Below, piece after piece: positions 39,191 through 48,869 of a stretch of 64,000 nucleotides of DNA. Location: positions 62,001 to 126,000 of the forward strand of contig NZ_FODY01000006.1 in NCBI RefSeq assembly GCF_900110485.1, read 5' to 3'. The first letter of the stretch is position 1. Each line of letters begins with the position of its first letter. Both the position numbers and the translations under genes were made by a program. The stretch is from Propionispora vibrioides (GTDB taxonomy: Bacteria; Bacillota; Negativicutes; Propionisporales; Propionisporaceae). A model generated the notes under the pieces. That model had not been told where the DNA came from. It made no database searches and worked only from the letters and a program-made list of their open reading frames with translations.

Positions 39191-40633
39191 TCAGCGGGCG
39201 CGCACACGTTGCTCAAAGACAAATTTGTTGCTGCCGCAATGGCTTTCACAGGGAGTGCTGGCCGGATACTTGCTGTTAAAGCAGGCATAGCACATATTGT
39301 CATACTTAATGTTGGCAACAGACCCATACAACCCTTCCAGGGATAGATAATGCAGCGAATCGGCACCAATATAGTCCCTGATTTCCTCCACTTGTTTGGT
39401 CGCCGCAATCAGCTCCTTACGCACCGCGGTATCGATACCGTAGTAGCAGGGATAAGCAATCGGCGGCGAGCTGATACACATATGAACGGCCGTGGCTCCT
39501 GCTTCTTTTAACATATGAACGATTTTCCCGCTGGTAGTACCTCGGACAATCGAATCATCCACCATGATAATCGATTTGCCTTCAACCACCGACCGTACCG
39601 CATTCAGTTTAATCCTGACTCCTAAATCACGCTTTTTCTGCTCCGGCTGAATGAAAGTACGTCCGATATAGCGGTTTTTCATAAGACCTTCGGCAAACGG
39701 AATGCCCGCTTCCCGACTGAAGCCCAAGGCTGCCGTCGTTCCCGAGTCGGGTACGGATATAACAATATCCGCTTTGTAGCCGCTTTCCCGGGCTAGTTGC
39801 CGGCCCATTTCCCAACGGGCCTGATATACGCTCTGTCCGTCGATAATGCTATCGGGACGGGCAAAATAAATATATTCAAATATACATAAGGCCTGTGCAT
39901 CATTTTCAGCAAACCCGTAGGAATGCAAGCCTGCCTCATCGACCACCACCATCTCACCGGGAGCAACATCACGGATTAATTCGGCTCCCACTGTATCCAA
40001 AGCACAGGATTCCGAAGCAATAACCCAGCCGTCGGCGGTTTTGCCGATACATAAGGGGCGAAAGCCATGGGGATCCCGCACACCGATTAACTTGTCTTCG
40101 GTCATGACCACCAGACAGTAGGCTCCTTCGATCTTGGTCAGACTTTCCATCATTTTTTCTTCAATAGTAGGTTTTCGCGAACGGGCAATCAAATTTACGA
40201 TGACTTCACTGTCAATCGAAGTTTGAAAAACACTGCCCGTTTCCTCCAAAGTACAGCGCAGCTCCTGCGCATTGGTCAAATTGCCGTTATGAGCCATGGC
40301 AATATGACCACCCGAATAAGTTACCATAAGGGGCTGCGTGTTAATCAGTAGACTGGAACCGGTTGTCGAATACCGGACGTGACCGATGGCAATTCGCTGG
40401 CCTTCCATATGCGGCAACTGGTGACGGAATACTTCACTCACCAAACCCATGCCCCGGTGGACATCCATCCAGGCACCGTCGGTTATCGCAATCCCGGCAC
40501 TTTCCTGGCCCCGGTGCTGCAACGCGTATAAACCCCAATAAGTGCTTAACGATACATTATCCTCACGCGAGTATATTCCGAAAATACCGCACTCCTCGCG
40601 GGGTTTATCCATTTCCAGTGCCTCATAACTCAT
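39191..40633 (-). CDS. purF: Amidophosphoribosyltransferase PurF
   Basis: Committed step of purine synthesis. A 14-residue propeptide precedes the nucleophile C15 ([10 protein letters not shown]), as in the iron-sulfur Bacillus type. The PRPP loop is [12 protein letters not shown]. Cysteines for a 4Fe-4S cluster appear in the C-terminal segment [11 protein letters not shown] and PCESHCGSN. 480 residues. Overlaps the purC stop by 4 bases. Confidence 0.96.
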   Translation of the reverse strand: MSYEALEMDKPREECGIFGIYSREDNVSLSTYWGLYALQHRGQESAGIAITDGAWMDVHRGMGLVSEVFRHQLPHMEGQRIAIGHVRYSTTGSSLLINTQPLMVTYSGGHIAMAHNGNLTNAQELRCTLEETGSVFQTSIDSEVIVNLIARSRKPTIEEKMMESLTKIEGAYCLVVMTEDKLIGVRDPHGFRPLCIGKTADGWVIASESCALDTVGAELIRDVAPGEMVVVDEAGLHSYGFAENDAQALCIFEYIYFARPDSIIDGQSVYQARWEMGRQLARESGYKADIVISVPDSGTTAALGFSREAGIPFAEGLMKNRYIGRTFIQPEQKKRDLGVRIKLNAVRSVVEGKSIIMVDDSIVRGTTSGKIVHMLKEAGATAVHMCISSPPIAYPCYYGIDTAVRKELIAATKQVEEIRDYIGADSLHYLSLEGLYGSVANIKYDNMCYACFNSKYPASTPCESHCGSNKFVFEQRVRAR

Positions 40634-41340
40634 AAAACTTCTCCTGTAAGACGCTGTAATACTTCTTGGTACGCTTCCTCCACGTTGCCAAGGTCACGAC
40701 GGAATCTGTCCTTATCCATTTTTTGACCTGTCTCGGTATCCCAAAAACGACAGGTATCGGGCGAAATTTCATCACCTAAAATGACTTCCCCGTTGTGAAC
40801 ACCAAATTCCAATTTAAAGTCGATCAGCTCCAGTTTTTTATCTTTCAAATAGGTAGATAAAATGGAGTTTATTTGCAGTGCATATTCCGACATAGTTTTG
40901 ACCTGCTCTTTAGTGGCCAGTCCCATTGCTTCAATATGGTATTCATTGATCAACGGATCGCCCAGTTCGTCATTCTTGTAATACAGTTCCAATACGGTGG
41001 AGGGCAGCTTCGTGCCTTCTTCCCAGCCGATTCGTTTAGCCAAACTACCGGCAGCAATATTGCGGACAACAACTTCCACCTGAAGGATTTTCAATTCCTT
41101 TACCAACATTTCACGGTCGCTGATCATCCGGATGAAATGATGAGGAATCCCCTTTTCACCCAAAAGTTTGAAAAAGAAGCTGGAAATTTTATTGTTTAAA
41201 ACTCCCTTGTCGGCAATGGTGCCTTTTTTCAGACCATTAAAGGCCGTAGCATCGTCTTTGAAATAAACAATATATTCACCGGGATTATCGGCAGCAAAGA
41301 TTTGCTTTGCCTTTCCTTCATATAATGGTTGCTTTTCCAT
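40630..41340 (-). CDS. purC: SAICAR synthase PurC
   Basis: Step 7 of purine synthesis. [27 protein letters not shown] and [20 protein letters not shown] are typical. 236 residues. Placed directly between purE and purF. Confidence 0.96.
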   Translation of the reverse strand: MEKQPLYEGKAKQIFAADNPGEYIVYFKDDATAFNGLKKGTIADKGVLNNKISSFFFKLLGEKGIPHHFIRMISDREMLVKELKILQVEVVVRNIAAGSLAKRIGWEEGTKLPSTVLELYYKNDELGDPLINEYHIEAMGLATKEQVKTMSEYALQINSILSTYLKDKKLELIDFKLEFGVHNGEVILGDEISPDTCRFWDTETGQKMDKDRFRRDLGNVEEAYQEVLQRLTGEVL

Positions 41341-41372
41341 TGATTACCCCTCCTGATTATATATAATACAAA

Positions 41373-41858
41373 TTATTGTTTTGCCAATAACTTAGCAGCC
41401 TTTTTCTCCACCTCAACTGCCATGGTTTCACGGTGGCGCCGTAAAGCTTCTTCAATGGTCGCCTCACTGACCCCCAAAATTTGCGCCGCAAAAATAGCTG
41501 CGTTTTTAGCACCGTTGATCGCCATAGTAGCTACCGGAATGCCTGACGGCATCTGTACAATGCTGTATAACGCATCGACCCCGTTGAGCGGCGTGCTGTT
41601 GATCGGCACACCAATCACCGGCAAGGTTGTATAACTGGCTACCACGCCCGGCAGATGAGCCGCCGCACCGGCTGCGGCGATAATGACTTTTACACCCCGT
41701 TCCCGGGCAGTCGCAGCAAAGGTGTGAACCTTATCCGGCGTCCGGTGAGCCGAAGCCACCATAACTTCCGTAGCAATACCAAATTCCTCCAAGGTTTTTA
41801 CCGCTGTTTCCAGAATGGGCCAATCGGAATCGCTGCCCATAATAATAGCTGCTTTCAT
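41373..41858 (-). CDS. purE: N5-carboxyaminoimidazole ribonucleotide mutase PurE
   Basis: Class I Pur[23 protein letters not shown] and [14 protein letters not shown]. 161 residues. First gene of purECFMNHD. Class I PurE normally needs PurK, which is not in the operon. Confidence 0.96.
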   Translation of the reverse strand: MKAAIIMGSDSDWPILETAVKTLEEFGIATEVMVASAHRTPDKVHTFAATARERGVKVIIAAAGAAAHLPGVVASYTTLPVIGVPINSTPLNGVDALYSIVQMPSGIPVATMAINGAKNAAIFAAQILGVSEATIEEALRRHRETMAVEVEKKAAKLLAKQ

Positions 41859-41997
41859 TATATCCCTCCTGCTCTTTTATCCGCTTACGGCCTATCTCAC
41901 GACTGTCATTCTCTGCCTAGTATTTCTACAATAAATGAGACTTATTTCCGTCGGCTGGCCCTTAAGCGAAATATATGGCCTATCTATTCCATTAGTA

Positions 41998-42036
41998 TTA
42001 AACCCAGACATCAGAACTTCTGATGTCTGGGTTTAT
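41998..42036 (-). terminator. Terminator between the purine permease and purE
   Basis: Nearly perfect palindrome with 16-base arms AACCCAGACATCAGAA and short loop, 15 bases after the permease stop. T-runs are modest on either side. Confidence 0.75.
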
Positions 42037-42050
42037 TTGTTTCCCGGCAA

Positions 42051-43421
42051 CTACTCGGCAAGGAATACAAACCGTGCTACAACCAGCACTGCCAAGACGT
42101 ATATAATCCAGTGAACCTCGCGCCCCCGGCCGGTAATCAGCTTAACCAGCGGATATACAACAAGCCCGGCGGAAACACCGTTGGCAATACTGTACGTGAA
42201 AGGCATCATAACAATCGTGAGGAAAGCCGGTAAGGCTTCCGTAAAATCACCAAAATCAATGTGACGGACAGACTCCATCATCAGTGCGCCAACAATAATC
42301 AGCGCCGGTGCCGTTGCTGCGTCAGGAATCAGCCCGGCCAAAGGACTGAAAAATAAGGCCGCGAAAAATAGCAAACCGCAAACAACAGCCGTCAACCCGC
42401 TCCGGCCGCCGGCACCAACACCAGCTGCGCTCTCCACATAGGCGGTAATCGTGCTAGTGCCCAGTAAAGCCCCCAGACTGACACCGGTTGCATCAACCAG
42501 CATGGCTTTGCCGATGCCAGGGAAATTACCGTTTTTATCCATCAGGCCGGCTTTTGTTGCCGTACCAACCAGTGTTCCCATAGTGTCAAACAATTCAACA
42601 AAGGTAAACGTGAAGATAATAGTCAACAGTCCCATATGGACAGCACCCATAATGTCCAGCGCGAAAAATGCGTTCTGACTAAAATCAGGAACCGCAACCG
42701 GGCTGAAGCCAGCCGGAATCTTAACAACGCCCATAACAACACCCAAGATGGTTGTTACTAAAATACCGATCAACATGGACCCTTTAATATTGCGCGCTAT
42801 GAGAACCCCAATAAACAAAAGACCAAACACAGCCAATAGAACTTCTTTGTCGGCCAGTTTTCCCATCTCAATGATGGTCTCAAAACTCAGCGGAGTGCCA
42901 TTGCCATGAGCAGCTACCAGTTTTTCCAAAGTCGGCGGAATGAGCGACAGACGAATAGACATCAAACCGGAAAGCTTCAGGCCAATAATTGTAATGAACA
43001 AGCCTATCCCGACGCTGATCGCGTGCTTTAGCGAGGCTGGCATGCCTTCCACCAAAAGCTGACGCACTTTCGTAACGGTTAACAATATAAAAATAAGACC
43101 GGAAATAAACACGGCACCCAGTGCCACCTGCCAGGAAACACCCATACCAATAACAACAGTGAAGGCGTAGAACGCATTCAGACCCATCCCCGGGGCCAGG
43201 GCAATCGGATAGTTAACAAAAAGTCCCATCATGATGGTAACAGCACCGGCACCAATAGCGGTAGCCAAGAGTACCGCATTCTTGTCCATCCCTGCCGAAC
43301 CAAGAATACTTGGATTTACAAATAATATGTACGCCATAGTCATAAACGTGGTGATACCGGCCATAACTTCCGTGTTTACATCGGTTTTGCGTGCTTTCAA
43401 CGCAAATAATTTTTCTAACAT
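42051..43421 (-). CDS. NCS2 family purine permease (AzgA/PbuG type)
   Basis: Inner-membrane purine:proton symporter with about 12-14 membrane segments. Typical: MAGITTFMTMAYILFVNPSI, APGMGLNAFYAFTVV, the FTFVELFDTMGTLVG motif and STITAYVESAAGVGAGGRSG. 456 residues. It is preceded by a guanine riboswitch, so guanine or hypoxanthine is the likely cargo. Confidence 0.93.
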   Translation of the reverse strand: MLEKLFALKARKTDVNTEVMAGITTFMTMAYILFVNPSILGSAGMDKNAVLLATAIGAGAVTIMMGLFVNYPIALAPGMGLNAFYAFTVVIGMGVSWQVALGAVFISGLIFILLTVTKVRQLLVEGMPASLKHAISVGIGLFITIIGLKLSGLMSIRLSLIPPTLEKLVAAHGNGTPLSFETIIEMGKLADKEVLLAVFGLLFIGVLIARNIKGSMLIGILVTTILGVVMGVVKIPAGFSPVAVPDFSQNAFFALDIMGAVHMGLLTIIFTFTFVELFDTMGTLVGTATKAGLMDKNGNFPGIGKAMLVDATGVSLGALLGTSTITAYVESAAGVGAGGRSGLTAVVCGLLFFAALFFSPLAGLIPDAATAPALIIVGALMMESVRHIDFGDFTEALPAFLTIVMMPFTYSIANGVSAGLVVYPLVKLITGRGREVHWIIYVLAVLVVARFVFLAE

Positions 43422-43463
43422 TTTATCGCTCCTTAAAAAATAAAAATACCTGTTTTTGTGCTG

Positions 43464-43620
43464 CAGTATCTTGCGTTACTTAAAACATAGGGTAAGCTTG
43501 CAAGGATTTTTTCGTCCCACAAGGCGGAGGAGCCGCACATATCGGACATATGTAAGGCGACGACAAAGGGATCGAAAAAAACTGCAAGATGATCCATGTG
43601 TTTAGTGATGCAAGGTACTA
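43464..43620. repeat. MITE-like palindromic repeat, family A, copy 2
   Basis: About 157 bases. Imperfect outer arms (CAGTATCTTGCGTTACT against TAGTACCTTGCATCACT) enclose an inner stem with ATTTTTTCG, CACAAGGCGGAGGA and GGCGACGACAAAGGG. It lies in the leader between the riboswitch terminator and the permease start. Confidence 0.6.
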
Positions 43621-43649
43621 AAGTGTATACTTTATCCACCTCCAAAAAT

Positions 43650-43698
43650 AAAAAAGAACGGAGAAGTTTCACATCGTTCCTGAGCGAAACTCCTCCGT
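43650..43698 (-). terminator. Riboswitch-controlled terminator before the purine permease
   Basis: 13-bp arms ACGGAGGAGTTTC/GAAACTTCTCCGT (one mismatch) with a 15-base loop, then TCTTTTTTATTTTTGG on the minus strand. Confidence 0.88.
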
Positions 43699-43806
43699 CC
43701 GGGCTTTTATCCCATCGGTGTAACGCAACACTGCGCCTATGTCGCTCGGTCCTGCCACAACAACAAAAGAGACCTCTCCCTGTTATGCGGAACCCTAGAC
43801 ATACTT

Positions 43807-43879
43807 TCACTCGTAGTCAGGTAATTTACGGTTGCCTGGTAGATACTTTTGAGCCTTATCCTCAAATTTATACGAGCAC
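43807..43879 (-). promoter_or_regulatory. Guanine-class purine riboswitch
   Basis: Minus strand: GCTCGTATAAATTTGAGGAT, AAGGCTCAAAAG, TATCTACCAGGCAACCG and TAAATTACCTGACTACGAG. P1, P2 and P3 with their loops are complete. The cytosine in CCTGACTACG occupies the ligand-pairing position and predicts guanine or hypoxanthine rather than adenine. Ligand should promote the terminator at 43650. Confidence 0.94.
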
Positions 43880-43896
43880 TATTCGTTTACGCTATT

Positions 43897-43926
43897 ATTT
43901 TAACAGTTGGTGTCAAAGCATGTCAA
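43897..43926 (-). promoter_or_regulatory. Sigma-A promoter of the riboswitch-permease unit
   Basis: Minus strand TTGACA, 18 bases, TAAAAT, ending about 20 bases before the aptamer. The stretch 43930-44100 beyond it shows nothing I can name. Confidence 0.65.
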
Positions 43927-44100
43927 CAAAAAATATGAACTATAAAAGTTATCTAGTTGTCAACGTTCGGATTTTACCGTCTTACCGCCTATAAGAACAA
44001 CCTTATTCAACCACTAAAAAACAAAAAAGGTAAAGCCTGCTTGACGCTAAGACGTACGGTCTTAGTCTGATATAACAAACCGCTTCTTATTCACGTCAAT

Positions 44101-44261
44101 CCAGGAAACCGCTGATTTAGTGAGCCTGTCGGCATGACGAAAGATTTTTCGTCCGGCAAGGAAATAAAACTTTGAAATAGCTCAACTACTTCAAAGTTTT
44201 ACTGGCGCAGCCAAGCTAAAAAAGACAGGACACGCAGTATGAACTAACCAGGGGATTCTGG
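44101..44261 (+). repeat. MITE-like palindromic repeat, family B, copy 2
   Basis: Aligns along its whole length with copy 1: GGAAACCGCTGATTTAGTGA, GAGCCTGTCGGC, AAAGATTTTTCG, CAAAGTTTTACTGGCGCAGCC. Ends are degenerate (CCAGGAAACC / CCCCTGG). Between the riboswitch promoter and cydC. Confidence 0.6.
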
Positions 44262-44324
44262 CAAAACCGAAACATAAACGACCGGATCACGAGGCAAGTC
44301 CGCCAGAAGGACCTACTCTTTATC

Positions 44325-46052
44325 CTACTCAAAAGGCAAACGGTCCTGTTGCAGGCACCACATTTGCCAAAACATACCCTGCTGTGCCAGCAGTTCCCGC
44401 AAAGTACCCCGCTCTACCATTTCGCCCTGATGAACAACCAGTATTTCCTCCATCATTTCAAGGCCGGTCAACTGATGGGTAATCCATAAAGAGCTGCGCT
44501 CCCGCAGGGTCTCTTGAAGTCCTGCCAGCACCCGGCTGGCTGTCAGCGTATCCAAATGGGCGAAAGGTTCATCCAGCAGCAACACCGGTGCCTCCTTCAG
44601 CAGCGCCCGCGCAATGCCAATCCGCTGCCGTTGTCCGCCCGACAACGCTTGTCCATGCTGCCCTACCGGCGTATCAACACCTTGCGGCAGCGAATCAATT
44701 AATTCGTCAAGAGCAGCCTGAGAAATAACAGCTTCCAGTTCAGCCTGACTTGCTGTCGGTTTAGCCAGCAGGATATTTTCTTTTATACTGGCGTGAAATA
44801 AATAAACCTGCTGCGGCACAACGCTAAAAATTTCCCGCACGGCTTCCGGGCTAAAATAAGTACTGTCTTTCCCGTCGAACGTGATGCTGCCCTTGTCACA
44901 GTAGCCAAACTGCAGCAGCGCAGCTATTAAACTGCTTTTCCCTGCCCCGCTTGGCCCCACCACGGCAACCGGCCGCCCCGGACGCAATGAGAAAGAAATA
45001 TTTTTCAGCACCGGTGAAGCGTCCTTGCTGTAACGGAACTCAACCCGCTCTAAAGTCACGGTTCCGTTGAGCCTATCTTCATGCCGCGCCCTTCCCTGGC
45101 TGACGGCAGATTCCGGTAAGGAAAAAAGGCGTTTGGCCGCCGCGGCACTTTCCGGCAGATAGCGGCTGGCCGCCGTCAAAGGAAGAACCGCCTCAAAACC
45201 GCTTTGGACAGCAAAAACCAGAACAGCCAGATACACTCCCGGCAATTGTCCTGTTTCAACCAGCCGGACTGCCAGGTAAAGGATACACCAGACACTGCCA
45301 TGCAGCGTAAACAGGCCAATAGCCTCGCTGGTTGCCTGTCCCCAGGCAATGCGGGCCTGCAAAGTTGTCAGCCGCTTGCCGGTACGGATCATTTGGCCCG
45401 TCAGCTTTTCACCGTATTGGAAGGCGGCCAGCTCAGTCATACCGGCAATTCCGTCTACAATATGCCCGTTTAGGCTGGCCCTGGTCCGCAGCAATTGACC
45501 GGCATTGCCAAGTTGCCAATAATACATCCCGGCCGGACATAAAACACCACAGATAAAAAAGGCAGCCAGCAGAACATAGAGAAAAGCGGTATCAAGCTCA
45601 GCAAACAGGCGCAAAGCCGCCAATAAGATTATACCGGCAACAGCTGGGGGCGCCAGCAGCCGCAAATAGAAATCTCTCATCGTTTCCACATCCTGCATAA
45701 GCAGGGTTAACAGTTCCCCGTTATTTCGCTGTACCTCAGCCGGTAATAACGGTTCAATTCTGGCATATACCCAGGTCCGCAACATCCCCATTAGCGAGAA
45801 AGTGGCCGAATGCGCCGTATACCTTTCCAAATAACGCAATAAAGCACGGGCTATACCAAAAAAACGTACGCCCACAATAGCGGTCGACAAGGCCGCCAAC
45901 GGCGGATGCAGCGCCGCAAGCGAGATCAGATAGGCTGCCAGGGCCAACAAACCGACATTGCCGGCCACAGCCAGACAGCCCAGTAAAACAGCTAACAACA
46001 TCATCGGTCCTGCCGGCTTTATATAAGTAAGTATTTTCCATAAAAATTTCAT
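44325..46052 (-). CDS. cydC: Heterodimeric ABC exporter subunit CydC (cytochrome bd assembly)
   Basis: With CydD exports thiols (cysteine/glutathione in E. coli) needed for cytochrome bd assembly. Six membrane segments in residues 1-310, then an ATPase: VGPSGAGKSSL, LSGGQRQRIGIARAL, VLLLDEPFAHLD, ITHQ. 575 residues. ATGA overlap with cydD. Last gene of cydABDC; no clear terminator follows, only a palindromic repeat. Confidence 0.93.
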   Translation of the reverse strand: MKFLWKILTYIKPAGPMMLLAVLLGCLAVAGNVGLLALAAYLISLAALHPPLAALSTAIVGVRFFGIARALLRYLERYTAHSATFSLMGMLRTWVYARIEPLLPAEVQRNNGELLTLLMQDVETMRDFYLRLLAPPAVAGIILLAALRLFAELDTAFLYVLLAAFFICGVLCPAGMYYWQLGNAGQLLRTRASLNGHIVDGIAGMTELAAFQYGEKLTGQMIRTGKRLTTLQARIAWGQATSEAIGLFTLHGSVWCILYLAVRLVETGQLPGVYLAVLVFAVQSGFEAVLPLTAASRYLPESAAAAKRLFSLPESAVSQGRARHEDRLNGTVTLERVEFRYSKDASPVLKNISFSLRPGRPVAVVGPSGAGKSSLIAALLQFGYCDKGSITFDGKDSTYFSPEAVREIFSVVPQQVYLFHASIKENILLAKPTASQAELEAVISQAALDELIDSLPQGVDTPVGQHGQALSGGQRQRIGIARALLKEAPVLLLDEPFAHLDTLTASRVLAGLQETLRERSSLWITHQLTGLEMMEEILVVHQGEMVERGTLRELLAQQGMFWQMWCLQQDRLPFE

Positions 46053-47776
46053 AGACTTCCCTGGAATCCGTTCAGCATAGTATAATAAGCTCCCTTTTGT
46101 TCGATGAGTTCGTGATGGGTTCCACTTTCCTGCACCTGGCCATCGGCAAGAACCACAATTTGATCGGCAGAACGAACCGTCGAAAGACGGTGCGCTATAA
46201 TAAGAACCGCTTTATCCTGCATCAACCGGTCGACACTCTCGTCCAGCAATTTCTCATTATAAGGATCCAGACCGGTAGTTGCTTCATCCAGGATCAAGAG
46301 TGGAGCATTCTTCAGGAAAGCCCTGGCAAGCGCGATTCGTTTCGCTTCGCCGCCGCTCAAAGCTTGCCCGCCGTCCCCCAATACCGTATCATAACCAGCA
46401 GGCAAAGCCTGAATAAACTCATGGGCTCCGGCAGCCTGCGCCGCTGCTATAACAGCCGCCAGCGGCGCCGTTTCATCGCCCATACGAATATTATCGACCA
46501 CAGAGCAGCAAAAAAGATGCGGCGTTTGCGGCACCAGGGCGATTTGTTTTTGCCATTCCAGCAGGCTGAAGTCCTGCAGCGTAACACCGTTAACCCGGAT
46601 CTCCCCCTCCTGGGGCGTCAGAAAACCGAGCAATAGATTTACCAAGGTGCTTTTTCCCGCACCGCTGGGTCCGATCAGCGCCGTTCTCTCACCGGGCTTC
46701 AAATTAAAGAACACTTGTTTTAAGGCCGCTTTATCCCGGCCGGGATAGCAAAAACTTACTGCTTCTACTGCCACCGTACAGCCTGTTTCCCCGGCAAAAG
46801 TCCGGTCACCAAACTTTGCCGGCGTGAAGTCCCTGTTTAGCAAACCATAAATGCGTTCAGCCGTTGAAACTCCGGACAGGCCGGCGTGAAACTGACTGCC
46901 AAGCTGCCGCAGCGGCAGGAAAAAATCAGGTGTCAACAGCAGGACGAACAGAGCCTCTTTAAAATAAATCTGAGAATATAACAGCCTAAGGCCAATGCCG
47001 ACAGCGACCAGAGCCGTGCTGATCGTCGCTACCAGTTCCAGAACCAACGCCGAGAGAAACGCAATCTTCAACACACTCAGCGTTGCAGCACTAAACCCCT
47101 GACTCATGGCGGCAATCACCTTGATTTGCTCCCTGCTGCGGCCAAACAGCTTCAATGTCGTCAGACCTTCGAGCACATCAAAAAAATGACCGCTGACCCG
47201 CGACAGATATTCCCACTGCTGTTTTGATTTCTTTTCCGCCAGTTTGCCAATCAATATCATAAATACAGGTATCAGCGGCGCCGTAATAAGCAGAATGACC
47301 ATGGTAATTTTATCCCGCAGGAAAACACTGCCTAGAATAGTTAAGGGAATCAGTGCCGTTACGCATACCTGTGGTAAATACCTGGCAAAATAGGGCTCTA
47401 TATTCTCAATGCCCTCCAGAAGAAGATTAGTCAGCTCCCCTGTTTGCTCAGACGCACCGGCAACAGGTCCCATGCGCAATATTTTGTCAAGCAGCCGTTG
47501 GCGCAAGTCCCGTTTAATCTCAAAAGCCAGTTGATGTCCTGCCAGTTCCAAAAACCAGCCGCTAAGCACCCGTCCGCCGGCAATAACCAGTAAAATCGAC
47601 AGCCAGTCCCTCACATCCTGCAGCCTCAGCCCTTCCAAAAACACCCCGCTAATAATCCGGGACAAATAATCGGCCTGCAGGACCGCACAAACCCCGGCCG
47701 CCAGACCCAGAAGAATAATCAGTAAAAACCATCGCGTATGCTGCTGCGCTTCCCGCAGCAACCGTTTATCAATCAT
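46049..47776 (-). CDS. cydD: Heterodimeric ABC exporter subunit CydD
   Basis: Partner of CydC. Membrane domain about 1-310, ATPase with IGPSGAGKSTLVNLLLGF, LSGGEAKRIALARAF and LLILDEATTGLD. The ATG 6 bases after GGAGG is chosen (575 residues); a TTG two codons upstream overlaps the site. Confidence 0.93.
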   Translation of the reverse strand: MIDKRLLREAQQHTRWFLLIILLGLAAGVCAVLQADYLSRIISGVFLEGLRLQDVRDWLSILLVIAGGRVLSGWFLELAGHQLAFEIKRDLRQRLLDKILRMGPVAGASEQTGELTNLLLEGIENIEPYFARYLPQVCVTALIPLTILGSVFLRDKITMVILLITAPLIPVFMILIGKLAEKKSKQQWEYLSRVSGHFFDVLEGLTTLKLFGRSREQIKVIAAMSQGFSAATLSVLKIAFLSALVLELVATISTALVAVGIGLRLLYSQIYFKEALFVLLLTPDFFLPLRQLGSQFHAGLSGVSTAERIYGLLNRDFTPAKFGDRTFAGETGCTVAVEAVSFCYPGRDKAALKQVFFNLKPGERTALIGPSGAGKSTLVNLLLGFLTPQEGEIRVNGVTLQDFSLLEWQKQIALVPQTPHLFCCSVVDNIRMGDETAPLAAVIAAAQAAGAHEFIQALPAGYDTVLGDGGQALSGGEAKRIALARAFLKNAPLLILDEATTGLDPYNEKLLDESVDRLMQDKAVLIIAHRLSTVRSADQIVVLADGQVQESGTHHELIEQKGAYYTMLNGFQGSL

Positions 47777-47800
47777 GGTCAACCTCCAAAACCTGCACGA

Positions 47801-47846
47801 TAAAACAGGCTATACTCCGGTTAATCCGGCAATATAGCCTGTTTTA
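47801..47846 (-). other. 14-bp perfect hairpin between cydB and cydD
   Basis: Arms TAAAACAGGCTATA/TATAGCCTGTTTTA with a second small palindrome (CCGG..CCGG) in the loop, 19 bases after cydB and 25 bases before cydD. It could be an attenuating terminator or a processing and stability hairpin that makes oxidase subunits more abundant than the exporter. Confidence 0.7.
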
Positions 47847-47864
47847 CGTTGACAAAAGATATGC

Positions 47865-48869
47865 CTAATATTCTAAGCTTTTAGCCGTTACCCGCTTTCT
47901 AAATACCCAGTAGGTCCAGGCCTGATAAACCAGCACAACCGGCACCAGTAAGAGAGCCGCCACGGTCATAATTTTCAACGTATAGATGCTAGATGACGAA
48001 TTATGGATAGTCAGACTCCAGGCCGGATTTAAACTGGAAACCATAAAACGAGGGAATAACCCGGCAAAAAAGGCGATAGTAGTTAGTATAATCGACAGGC
48101 TGCTTGTTGCAAATGCCCAGCCGTACTTACGCTGCCAGGCAAGAATATAACCCAGGACAAAAATAATTGCGGCTCCCCAAAAAGCGGCTGCTGCCAGCGA
48201 ACTGGCAAACAAATCGGTTTTCGCGTAACTCAAGCCCAATAGTCCCAGAAAGACTACCGCCGCCGCTGCGCCGCTGCTCAGCGCGGTCTGACGGATTCGC
48301 TCCACCAGCTTGGTATCCACCTTCAAAGCAAGGTATAAGGCGCCATGAAACAAGAATACCAGCAGAAAGGTTAGTCCACCGGTCAAAGTGTACGGACTGA
48401 GTAGATCGAAAAAGTTTCCCACATAATGCATCTTCTCATCAATTGGAACACCCTGAATCAAATTGGCGACCGCCACACCCCATAACAAGGCCGGTACGGC
48501 ACTGCCAATAAAAATCATCCAGTCCCAGGTGGCACGCCAGGTTCTGTTTTCATCCTTGCTGCGAAATTCAAAAGCCACACCACGCACAATCAGCGCCATA
48601 AGCAGTAAAAACAGAGCCATATAGAACCCGCTAAACAAGGTGGCATATACATGGGGGAAAGCGGCGAACAAGGCCCCACCCGCCGTAATCATCCAAACTT
48701 CATTACCGTCCCAAACAGGACCAATAGTATTGATGATAATTCGTCGTTCCGTATCATCCTTCCCTAGAAAAGGCAGCAACATACCTACGCCATAATCAAA
48801 CCCTTCCAGAAAGAAAAAGCCGGAAAATAACACGGTGATCAGAATGAACCACAGTACATTCAGCTCCAT
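47865..48869 (-). CDS. cydB: Cytochrome bd quinol oxidase subunit II
   Basis: Membrane subunit of the oxygen-reducing quinol oxidase, about nine membrane segments. Starts MELNVLWFILITVLFSGFFF, then LEGFDYGVGMLLPFL and GPVWDGNEVWMITAGGALFA. 334 residues. Overlaps the cydA stop by 10 bases. Confidence 0.95.
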   Translation of the reverse strand: MELNVLWFILITVLFSGFFFLEGFDYGVGMLLPFLGKDDTERRIIINTIGPVWDGNEVWMITAGGALFAAFPHVYATLFSGFYMALFLLLMALIVRGVAFEFRSKDENRTWRATWDWMIFIGSAVPALLWGVAVANLIQGVPIDEKMHYVGNFFDLLSPYTLTGGLTFLLVFLFHGALYLALKVDTKLVERIRQTALSSGAAAAVVFLGLLGLSYAKTDLFASSLAAAAFWGAAIIFVLGYILAWQRKYGWAFATSSLSIILTTIAFFAGLFPRFMVSSLNPAWSLTIHNSSSSIYTLKIMTVAALLLVPVVLVYQAWTYWVFRKRVTAKSLEY

